Assembly (NCBI RefSeq): GCF_020852455.1
Contig: NZ_JADZAT010000028.1
Location: 124,001 to 188,000, forward strand
DNA: 64,000 nt
Direction: 5' to 3'
Origin: Novosphingobium sp.
GTDB lineage: Bacteria; Pseudomonadota; Alphaproteobacteria; Sphingomonadales; Sphingomonadaceae
Shown here: piece by piece, positions 53,821 through 61,459 of the stretch
Position numbering within the stretch: position 1 is the first letter of the stretch
Layout: each line of letters starts with the position of its first letter
Made by a program: the position numbers and the translations under genes
The notes under the pieces: generated by a model
Database searches by the model: none
The model's input: the letters and a program-made list of their open reading frames with translations, nothing else
Told to the model about the DNA's origin: nothing

Positions 53821-54237
53821 ATGCTCGCCACCCTGCAACAGCTGCGCCGTGTGGTGCTGGTGCGCTATCTGGGCGCCAGCGTCATCGCGCTGGGCTGCGA
53901 CATGGCGAGCTTCCTGGCCTTGCTTTCGCTGGGCCTTGCCCCCGGACTAGCCGCTGCTGCGGGCTATGCGCTGGGCATCGTGGTCCACTGGCTGGTGTCG
54001 AGCCGCAAAGTCTTTACGGGCAGCGTGGCCGCACACGGCACCGCCCGTACCCGCCAGAAGGCACTGTTCGTCGTCTCCGCACTGATCGGCCTGGGCGTCA
54101 CCACCGCGATCGTGAGCGGCGGCGCCATGCTGGGGCTTGACCCGCGCCTAGCCAAACTGGTTGCGATCGGCGCCAGCTTTACGATCACCTGGCTGCTGCG
54201 CGATGTGGTGGTGTTCCGCAAGGACGCCGCAGCATGA
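53821..54237 (+). CDS. GtrA family membrane protein
   Basis: 138 residues, four TM helices (VRYLGASVIALGCDMASFLA, AAAGYALGIVVHWLVSSRKV, LFVVSALIGLGVTTAIVSGG, LVAIGASFTITWLLRDVVVF). GtrA proteins are proposed flippases for polyprenyl-phosphate sugars. Translationally coupled to the next gene (ATGA), so it probably supplies a lipid-linked sugar donor to that transferase. Confidence 0.87.
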   Translation: MLATLQQLRRVVLVRYLGASVIALGCDMASFLALLSLGLAPGLAAAAGYALGIVVHWLVSSRKVFTGSVAAHGTARTRQKALFVVSALIGLGVTTAIVSGGAMLGLDPRLAKLVAIGASFTITWLLRDVVVFRKDAAA

Positions 54238-55988
54238 ACGCAGTCCCGCGTGGGTTCTGGACCCGGATCACGCTTGCCTGGCTGGGCGTTGCGCTGATCC
54301 TGATCGTCCGGACCTGGACTTCGATCCACGATTTCCAGCTGGCCGATCCCGACGATGCACTGCGTCTGGTGCAGGTCCGCGACCTGCTGGCCGGGCAGCA
54401 CTGGTTCGATGCCCACCAGTACCGGATTGACCCGCCCGCGGGCGTCGCGACCCACTGGTCACGGCTGGTCGATACGCCCCTGGCGCTGCTGATCCTGGCC
54501 CTGCGCCCGTTCCTTGGGCAACCCGGGGCTGAACTGGCCGCAGCGGTAATCGTGCCGCTGCTCACGCTGCTGTGCGCCATGCTGCTGACCGCGCGGATTG
54601 CGGTAAAGCTGTTTGGCGAGCGCGCCGCCTATGCCGCGTGCCTGGTCTGGATCATGGCGTTGGCCGCGATGGCGCAGCTTCAACCGATGCGGATCGATCA
54701 CCACGGCTGGCAGATCGTGGCCGAACTGGCCGCGATCAACGGTCTGCTTTCACCCAGCGCCCGGCGCGGCGGCTGGACCATCGGCATCGCGCTGGGGATT
54801 GGCCTGTCGATCAGCCTTGAACTGCTGCCCTTTGCCGTACTGTTCGCCGCAATCCTGGGACTGCGCTGGCTGATCGATCCCCGCCAGCGCGGCTGGCTGG
54901 TGCAGATGCTGGCCGCACTGGCGCTGACCAGTCTGGCGAGCTTCTTTGCAACGCGCGGGGCAGCCTTTGACTTGCACTGCGACACTGTCACTCCGGCCTA
55001 TCTGATCGCCTTTACCCTGGCCGCCTTGCTGGTGGGCCTGATCGCCCGGTTCGAAGCGCTGTCGCGGATCGCGATCGTGGTGCTGCTGGGCCTGGCCGCC
55101 GCGCTGACCGGCGCAGTCTATCTTGCGCTGTCACCAGCCTGCCTGGCCGGGCCCTTTGCCGCGCTCGATCCGGTGGTGCGCCAGGTCTGGTACAACAATG
55201 TGCTCGAAGGCATGCCGGTCTGGCGCCAGGAAGCGCCCAGCATGGTCCAGATGCTGGTGCCGCCGCTGGCCGGACTGGCGATTGCCGCGCTGACCTGGCT
55301 TGGTGCCAGCAATGGCCGCCGCGCCATGCTGCGCGATTTCACGCTGGTCCTCGCCGGATCACTCACGATTGCCGTGCTGGTCGCCCGGTTCAGCGGCGTG
55401 GCCGCCGCGATCGCCACGATCCCGCTTGGCTATGCGATTTCGGAATGGCTGCGCCGGGCAAGCGAGATGAAGCTGGCGGCACGGTTGCTGGTCCTGCCGC
55501 TGATCATGCTGGTACTGGTCCCGGGCTTCGCCGCCGGCAAACTGCGCGACACCCTTGCCCCGCCCCCGGTCGATCCGCAGGGCGAAGCCCCGGTGCTGGG
55601 CCGCGGCTGCAGCCTGCCGGGATCGCTGCCGGCGTTGGACAGTGTCCCGCCTTCCACCCTGTTCGCCCCGTTCGAGATCGGCCCGACCCTGCTGCTGCAA
55701 ACCCGGCACAGCGTGATCGCCACCGGCCATCACCGGGCGGCCGCAGCGATGAGCGACGTGATCAACGCCTACCTGGCCGATCCGGCCATGGCCGAAGCCA
55801 TCGTCCGCCGTCATGGCGCGCGCTATGTGATCGCCTGCTCAGACCTGATCGAGGCCCGCAACTATGCGAAGTTCGCGCCCAAGGGGCTGATGGCCGATCT
55901 GCTGGTCGGCAAGACCCCGACCTGGCTCGAGCCAGTGCAATTGCCGACCGATGCCGGTGAGCTCAAACTCTGGAAAGTCCGGCCCTAG
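54234..55988 (+). CDS. STT3-like GT-C membrane glycosyltransferase
   Basis: 584 residues, about 12 TM helices. The first periplasmic loop has the acidic motif DPDDALR (D38, D40, D41), then HWSRLVD (about 74-80) and RIDHHGW (153-159), a layout like oligosaccharyltransferase STT3/PglB and related GT-C enzymes. A soluble C-terminal domain follows (about 440-584). The substrate is a lipid-linked sugar, probably delivered via the coupled GtrA protein. Whether it glycosylates protein, lipid or polymer is open. It converges with msrB, overlapping by 4 bases. Confidence 0.7.
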   Translation: MNAVPRGFWTRITLAWLGVALILIVRTWTSIHDFQLADPDDALRLVQVRDLLAGQHWFDAHQYRIDPPAGVATHWSRLVDTPLALLILALRPFLGQPGAELAAAVIVPLLTLLCAMLLTARIAVKLFGERAAYAACLVWIMALAAMAQLQPMRIDHHGWQIVAELAAINGLLSPSARRGGWTIGIALGIGLSISLELLPFAVLFAAILGLRWLIDPRQRGWLVQMLAALALTSLASFFATRGAAFDLHCDTVTPAYLIAFTLAALLVGLIARFEALSRIAIVVLLGLAAALTGAVYLALSPACLAGPFAALDPVVRQVWYNNVLEGMPVWRQEAPSMVQMLVPPLAGLAIAALTWLGASNGRRAMLRDFTLVLAGSLTIAVLVARFSGVAAAIATIPLGYAISEWLRRASEMKLAARLLVLPLIMLVLVPGFAAGKLRDTLAPPPVDPQGEAPVLGRGCSLPGSLPALDSVPPSTLFAPFEIGPTLLLQTRHSVIATGHHRAAAAMSDVINAYLADPAMAEAIVRRHGARYVIACSDLIEARNYAKFAPKGLMADLLVGKTPTWLEPVQLPTDAGELKLWKVRP

Positions 55989-56479
55989 GCGGGGGCGGGC
56001 TGGAACAGCAGCGCATCACCGTTCATGCAATAGCGCTTGCCGGTGGGCTTGGGTCCATCGTTGAAGACATGGCCCAGATGCCCGCCGCAGCGCGAGCAGT
56101 GCACTTCGGTGCGCGGATAGCCGGTTTCCCAATCGGTCGAGGTACCGATCGCCTTGGGCAGCACCTGCCAGAAGCTGGGCCAGCCGGTCTTGCTGTCATA
56201 CTTGGTAGCGCTTGCAAACAGTGGCTGCGCGCATCCGGCGCACACGAAGGTTCCCCGGCGGTGCTCCTTCAGCAGCGGCGATGTGAAGGGTACTTCGGTG
56301 TCCTTCTTGCGCAGGACCCTGAACTGTTCGGGATTGAGCCGCTTCTTCCATTCGGCTTCGCTGAACTGCACCGGAAAGCCCTTGGCCTCGGCCTTGCCGC
56401 TGCCACAGGCGGCCAGCGCGGTGCCGGCCACGCCAGTTCCCAGCCAGCCGAGCAGCGAACGACGGGATAGCTGGTTCAT
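55985..56479 (-). CDS. msrB: Exported methionine-R-sulfoxide reductase B
   Basis: 164 residues. Tat-like signal (NQLSRRSLLGWLGTGVAG) with a lipobox-like LAAC|GSG, so it may be a Tat-exported lipoprotein. The MsrB domain keeps four Zn cysteines (CAGCAQ, HCSRCGG), TGWPSFWQ, GHVFNDGP, and catalytic Cys in RYCMNG. It repairs oxidised methionine in envelope proteins. Start ATG 56479 has GGAGG 7 bases upstream. Confidence 0.92.
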   Translation of the reverse strand: MNQLSRRSLLGWLGTGVAGTALAACGSGKAEAKGFPVQFSEAEWKKRLNPEQFRVLRKKDTEVPFTSPLLKEHRRGTFVCAGCAQPLFASATKYDSKTGWPSFWQVLPKAIGTSTDWETGYPRTEVHCSRCGGHLGHVFNDGPKPTGKRYCMNGDALLFQPAPA

Positions 56480-56558
56480 CGAAACCTCCTGGTCACGGCG
56501 CATTGCAGGGCGCTTATGCCATCATTCGCTGGCTTGACGCAAAAGGTTGCAGTCCGGC

Positions 56559-57893
56559 TCAGAACTTTTCGATGGTGGTTTCCAGCGTGCGGAAACCATG
56601 GACGAAGTTCGCCCGCACCCGTTCGACCTTGCCGGTCACATGCACGCGCATCCGGCGTTTGTGCATTTCCTCCATCAGCACCTTGAGCTGGAGTTCGGCC
56701 AGCCGCGCACCGACGCAGCGGTGGATGCCGTAACCGAAGGCCACATGCCGACGGGCGTTTTCGCGGGTCAGGATCAGCTTGTCCGCATCGGGGAACACCT
56801 CTTCGTCGCGGTTGCCCGAAATGTACCACAGCGCCAGCTTGTCACCGGCCTTGACCTGGTTACCGAACAGCTCGCAATCTGCGGTAGCGGTGCGGCGCAT
56901 GTGCGCGAGCGGGGTCTGGTAACGGATGCATTCTTGCACCCCGTTCGGAATTACCGAGGGATCCTTTTCGAACAGGTCGCGCTGGTCGGGGAACTGGTCG
57001 AGCGCGTGGATGATGCCCGACATGGTGTTGCGGGTGGTATCATTGCCGCCGACGATCAGCAGGATCAGGTTGCCCATGAATTCCTGCGGACTCATCTGGT
57101 TCATCGCATCCGAATGGATCATCATCGAGATGAGATCGCGCTGCGGCGGCTTGCTCATCCGGTCGACCCACAGCGTCTTGAAGTACTGGGCCATCTCATT
57201 GAAGATTTCCCAGCGGGTATCGTGCAGTTCCTTGGCAAAGGCCAGTTCGGTACCGCCCGCCCAGTCCGACCAGAAGGTCAACAGGCGGCGGTCTTCCCAG
57301 GGAAAGCCGAACAGGATCGCCAGCATGCCGGTGGTCAGTTCGATCGAGACCTTGTCAACCCAGTCAAACTGCTGGCCGATCGGCAGGCTGTCGAGCACCG
57401 CAGCGGTGCGCATGCGCACTTCCTCGGCCATCTTCTCGATTTCACCAGGGGTGAAAGCCGGGGCGACGGTGCGGCGCTGGCCGGTATGTTCGGGCCGGTC
57501 CATCGCAATGAACATCGGCAGGCGGCGTTCCTCAAGCCGTTCGGGACTGACGTCAGCTGGCGGATCGCCGATCGTGATCCCGCCGCGATCCCACGAGGAC
57601 GAGAACAGTTCGGGCAGCGATTCGACGTGCTGGATGGTCTTGACCGTGGTGACGTTCCAGTAGGTGCCGTAGGGCGTATCCCTGACCTGGTTGACCGGGG
57701 CCTTGGCCCGCATTTCGGCAAAGATCGGCTGCCAGCGGTCCTCGGCATAGATATCGGCCCGCGAAACGTCCCAGGGATCGGTGTGCTTGGGCAGATCGGG
57801 CGCGTGGTCCTTCAGCCAGTTCTCGAACGCCTCGGTGACCGTGGGCGAGGTACGATAGGTGAACTGTTCGGGGCTTGCTGCCTGCGTGGCCAT
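56559..57893 (-). CDS. Cytochrome P450, CYP153-like alkane/fatty-acid hydroxylase
   Basis: 444 residues. I-helix GGNDTTRNTMSG, ExxR as ECIRYQTP, heme loop FGYGIHRCVGARLAE with the axial Cys. The close match of HMRRTATADCELFGNQVKAG, LWYISGNRDEE and NFVHGFRTL to CYP153 enzymes suggests terminal hydroxylation of alkanes or related aliphatics; a steroid or terpene role is possible. No ferredoxin or reductase gene is adjacent. ATG 57893 with GGGAGA upstream. Confidence 0.9.
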   Translation of the reverse strand: MATQAASPEQFTYRTSPTVTEAFENWLKDHAPDLPKHTDPWDVSRADIYAEDRWQPIFAEMRAKAPVNQVRDTPYGTYWNVTTVKTIQHVESLPELFSSSWDRGGITIGDPPADVSPERLEERRLPMFIAMDRPEHTGQRRTVAPAFTPGEIEKMAEEVRMRTAAVLDSLPIGQQFDWVDKVSIELTTGMLAILFGFPWEDRRLLTFWSDWAGGTELAFAKELHDTRWEIFNEMAQYFKTLWVDRMSKPPQRDLISMMIHSDAMNQMSPQEFMGNLILLIVGGNDTTRNTMSGIIHALDQFPDQRDLFEKDPSVIPNGVQECIRYQTPLAHMRRTATADCELFGNQVKAGDKLALWYISGNRDEEVFPDADKLILTRENARRHVAFGYGIHRCVGARLAELQLKVLMEEMHKRRMRVHVTGKVERVRANFVHGFRTLETTIEKF

Positions 57894-58006
57894 GATCTGT
57901 CTCTCCCGCACGCACCATCCGGACCGATGCGTTGCTTGATGAGACTTATCCCGCTCAACTTACCGAAATGTCAATAGCGCCTCGGTGAACTGCACGGAGC
58001 GCAGGG

Positions 58007-59251
58007 TCAGGCGGCGACCGGCGCCTTGCGCTGCCACCAGCGGCGCTTGCTGGCGCCCGCCGACCCGCTCTTCATCACCCGCGTCTTGAACAGGCTTGCC
58101 CCCAGCCGCACCAGCACTGCCACGCAGATCAGCTGCCAGGCAATCGCCGCGCCGTGGATCCACAGCGCCTCATCCTGCGCAGCCTTGGCCAGCATGGTGA
58201 AGGGCGAGGAGAATGGCACGACCATCGCGGCCTTTTCGATCCAGGTGCCCGGCTGGGCCATGGCGAAGCTGGCGAAGAAGAAGTTGAGCAGCTGCAACAT
58301 CGTCACCGGCATCGACAGTGTCTGCACCTCGCGCACAGTTGTCGCCATCGAACCGATCGCCAGGAAGATCGAGCCGAGCAGCAGATAGCCCATCGAGAAG
58401 TAGACCACCCCCAGCGCGAAGAAGGTCGGCCAGCCAACCGCCGGTGCCGGATAGTCGGCCAGGCTGTGCCCGGCTCCCAGCCAGACCACCGAGCCGGCCA
58501 TCGCCCAGACCGTGATCCCGACCATCGAAACCGCCAGCATGGCGAACAGCTTGCCCAGGAACACCGCGTCCATCGGGATCGCGGCCGCCAGCACTTCGAT
58601 GATCTTGTTGCCCTTTTCCTCGACCAGGTTCGACAGCACCATCCCGGCGAGCAACATGGTGAGCAGGAACAGCACGGTCTGGCCAAGCTGCGCGGTCACC
58701 ACCCGGCTGTGGGTCTGGTCAGCGCGGGTGGTCGCGGCGATCCCGGCCAGCTTGACCTCAGGAAACGTGCTGGGCGATGCGCCCGAGGCCTGGGCCGCAA
58801 GCAGCGCAACACGGCCCTGCCACTGGCCGATCCGCTCTTCCGAGCCGGTCAGCACCGGGGCCCTGGGCGTGCCGGTCACGATTGCAGCGAGGTTGGCCTT
58901 GTTGCTTTTCATGGCCGCGAGCGGATCGAACGCCTCGTCGCGCTTCAGTTCCTTGACCACCACCACATCGGGCATGCTTGGCCCCAGCTGCGGGGCCAGC
59001 AATCGCTGCGCCGCCACCATTCGCGCGGCATCATCGGCCTGCATGGCAATGCCCAGCACAGGCCGGTCGGCGCTTTCCTGCACCTTGGCCCCGATCCCGC
59101 CGGCGAGGCCACCGACCAGGATCGGGAACAGCGGACCAAGCAGGAAGAAGAAGAAACTGCGCGAAAACAGGATCGCGACGAAATCGCGCCGGGCGATCAC
59201 AAAGGCCGCCTGCAGCGTCGAAAGCCGGCCGGTGCGGGTATCACTGCTCAT
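58007..59251 (-). CDS. ABC-2 type (NatB-like) exporter permease
   Basis: 414 residues. TM1 (ILFSRSFFFFLLGPLFPILV), a soluble extracytoplasmic domain (about 60-185), and five or more TM helices afterwards (GQTVLFLLTMLLAGMVLSNL, VEEKGNKIIEVLAAAIPMDA). This is the NatB/DrrB-like class. It overlaps its ATPase gene by 4 bp. Substrate unknown; Na+, drugs and lipids are the usual range. Confidence 0.9.
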   Translation of the reverse strand: MSSDTRTGRLSTLQAAFVIARRDFVAILFSRSFFFFLLGPLFPILVGGLAGGIGAKVQESADRPVLGIAMQADDAARMVAAQRLLAPQLGPSMPDVVVVKELKRDEAFDPLAAMKSNKANLAAIVTGTPRAPVLTGSEERIGQWQGRVALLAAQASGASPSTFPEVKLAGIAATTRADQTHSRVVTAQLGQTVLFLLTMLLAGMVLSNLVEEKGNKIIEVLAAAIPMDAVFLGKLFAMLAVSMVGITVWAMAGSVVWLGAGHSLADYPAPAVGWPTFFALGVVYFSMGYLLLGSIFLAIGSMATTVREVQTLSMPVTMLQLLNFFFASFAMAQPGTWIEKAAMVVPFSSPFTMLAKAAQDEALWIHGAAIAWQLICVAVLVRLGASLFKTRVMKSGSAGASKRRWWQRKAPVAA

Positions 59252-60213
59252 CGACGCACCTCATCCTTTTCCTCGGCCAGCGCGCGCGCGGCCGCTTCAC
59301 CGGCGATCGCCACGAAAGCATCGTGGAGGCCGGCGCGTTCGATCGACAGCGAGAGGATCCCCGCCTCGCCTTCGATCAGCGCCCGCAGCAACGGTTCGAT
59401 CCCGCTTTCGGGCAGCGAGAAGTACCAAAAGTTGCCTTCGTGCCGGGCATCGGCGGGCAGCGCCTGGCGCCATTGGCCGTCCTGGGCGCGGGTTTCGAGG
59501 CGAACCTGCGGGCGGATCCGGTCGCGCGCCACATCGACCGGGCCGGCAAACGGCACCCGGCCCCCGGCGATGATCGCCACTTCATCGCACAGCCGTTCGG
59601 CATGGGCGATCACGTGGGTCGAGAAGATCACCGTGGTGCCCTTTTCGGCCAGACCGCGGATCATCCGTTCGAGCTTGCCCTGGTTGAGCGCGTCTAGGCC
59701 CGAGAACGGCTCATCGAAAACGACCAGCCGGGGTTCGTGGACCAGGGTGCCCAGCAACTGGACCTGCTGGGCCATGCCCTTCGAAAGCTGGCGGATCTGC
59801 CGATCGATCGCATAGCCCAGGCCATGCTCTTCAAGCAGCGCCTTGCCGCGTTCGCGCCCTTCTTTCAGCGGCAGCCCGCGCAGCGCGCCCAGGAAGGCGA
59901 TCGCTTCATAGGCCTTCATCGCCGGATAGAGGCCGCGCTCTTCGGGCAGGTAGCCGATGGTATGGGCAACCTCGTGCGGGCGGTCGTGGCCCAGCACCCG
60001 GCGCACGCCTTCATCCGGATCGATGATCCCCAGCAGCATACGCAGCGTGGTGGTCTTGCCGGCGCCGTTGGGGCCAAGGATCCCGTAGATTGCCCCTTCG
60101 GGCACCGCCAGATCGATCCCGTCAACCGCGGTAAAGCCGTCGAACCGCTTGACGATCCCGCGTGCTTCGATGGCGAGCGGTTTCGCCGAAGTGCCGCCCG
60201 CGTTGCCGTGCAT
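59248..60213 (-). CDS. ABC-2 type (NatA-like) exporter ATPase
   Basis: 321 residues. Walker A GILGPNGAGKTTTLRM, Q-loop LPEERGLYPAMK, degenerate signature LSKGMAQQ, Walker B LVVFDEPFSGLDALN, switch STHVIAHAE; C-terminal DUF4162-like extension. ATG 60213 is preferred over 60234 because AGAGG stands 8 bases upstream. Forms a two-gene unit with the permease and is divergent from queG. Confidence 0.93.
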   Translation of the reverse strand: MHGNAGGTSAKPLAIEARGIVKRFDGFTAVDGIDLAVPEGAIYGILGPNGAGKTTTLRMLLGIIDPDEGVRRVLGHDRPHEVAHTIGYLPEERGLYPAMKAYEAIAFLGALRGLPLKEGRERGKALLEEHGLGYAIDRQIRQLSKGMAQQVQLLGTLVHEPRLVVFDEPFSGLDALNQGKLERMIRGLAEKGTTVIFSTHVIAHAERLCDEVAIIAGGRVPFAGPVDVARDRIRPQVRLETRAQDGQWRQALPADARHEGNFWYFSLPESGIEPLLRALIEGEAGILSLSIERAGLHDAFVAIAGEAAARALAEEKDEVRR

Positions 60214-60281
60214 CTGCCAATCCTCTAGCTTCATGGAACGGGGCGATAGTCGCACGGCTGTGAACAGGAGCAACAGGAAGT

Positions 60282-61349
60282 TTGGTTAACGTGGCGGAAA
60301 TCGCATCGCTTCAGGACGATCTGTCAGCCGAGGCCGCGCGGCTGGGCTTTGCCGCCTGCGGAATTGCCCCGGCGCGCGAGGATCCGCTGCGCGCCGCGCG
60401 GCTTGAGCAATGGCTGGGCGACGGCTGCCACGGCGCGATGGAATGGATGGAGACCCGGCTGGAGCATCGCCGCAGCCCGCAAGGGTTGTGGGGCGAAGCG
60501 CAGAGCGTGATCGCGCTGGGCATGTCCTATGCCCCGGCGCTCGATCCGCTGGCGCTGGCGGATCGCCCGGACCGGGCCCGGATTTCGGTCTATGCCCAGG
60601 GCAAGGATTATCACGACGTAGTCAAGAAGGCGCTCAAGACGCTGGCCCGCTGGCTGGTGACCGAGGCGGAGCGACGCGGATTTGGCGAGGCCGGGGTCAA
60701 GGTCTTCGTCGATACCGCCCCGGTGATGGAGAAGCCGCTGGGTGCGGCGGCCGGGCTGGGCTGGCAGGGCAAGCACACCAATCTGGTCAGCCGCGAACAC
60801 GGATCATGGCTGTTCCTGGGCGCGATCTACACCACCCTGCCATTCGCGCCCGATGCCGCTGGCAAGGGCCGCTGCGGTTCGTGCCAGGCCTGTCAGGACG
60901 CTTGCCCGACCCAGGCCTTCCCCGCGCCCTATCGGCTCGATGCCCGGCGCTGCATTTCCTACCTGACGATCGAGCACAAGGCGGCGATCCCGGTCGAACT
61001 GCGCAGGGCGCTGGGCAACCGGATCTATGGCTGCGACGATTGCCTGGCGGTCTGCCCGTGGAACAAGTTCGCCGATACCGCGCGCACCATGCAGGCCTTC
61101 CTGCCGCGCGCCGAGCTGGCCGCACCGCGCCTCGCCGAGCTGCTGACGCTCGACGATGCGGGGTTCCGTGCACTGTTCTCCGGCTCGCCGATCAAGCGGA
61201 TCGGCCGCAACCGCTTCGTGCGCAACTGCCTCTACGCCGCCGGGAACAGCGCGGACCAAACGCTGCGCCCGCAAGTGCAGGTGCTGCGCCAGGACCCGGA
61301 CGCGGTTGTCGCCGAAGCCGCCGAGTGGGCCTGGGCCCAGCTCGGCTAA
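60282..61349 (+). CDS. queG: Epoxyqueuosine reductase
   Basis: 355 residues. Cobalamin- and Fe-S-dependent last step of queuosine tRNA modification. Two [4Fe-4S] motifs [13 protein letters not shown] and [11 protein letters not shown], the substrate/B12 domain with [15 protein letters not shown] and [20 protein letters not shown], and a HEAT-like end. TTG 60282 or GTG 60291 could be the start; the latter has AGGAAG at good spacing. Confidence 0.95.
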   Translation: MVNVAEIASLQDDLSAEAARLGFAACGIAPAREDPLRAARLEQWLGDGCHGAMEWMETRLEHRRSPQGLWGEAQSVIALGMSYAPALDPLALADRPDRARISVYAQGKDYHDVVKKALKTLARWLVTEAERRGFGEAGVKVFVDTAPVMEKPLGAAAGLGWQGKHTNLVSREHGSWLFLGAIYTTLPFAPDAAGKGRCGSCQACQDACPTQAFPAPYRLDARRCISYLTIEHKAAIPVELRRALGNRIYGCDDCLAVCPWNKFADTARTMQAFLPRAELAAPRLAELLTLDDAGFRALFSGSPIKRIGRNRFVRNCLYAAGNSADQTLRPQVQVLRQDPDAVVAEAAEWAWAQLG

Positions 61350-61459
61350 CCTGACAAAGTTCACAGGGTTCAAAGATTCAAAAAGCCGCCGTTTCCAGCC
61401 GCGCGGCGACTATGCCAGCGCGCGGCCATGTAGGAAAGCCGAACCCCTCCAGATCCTCT

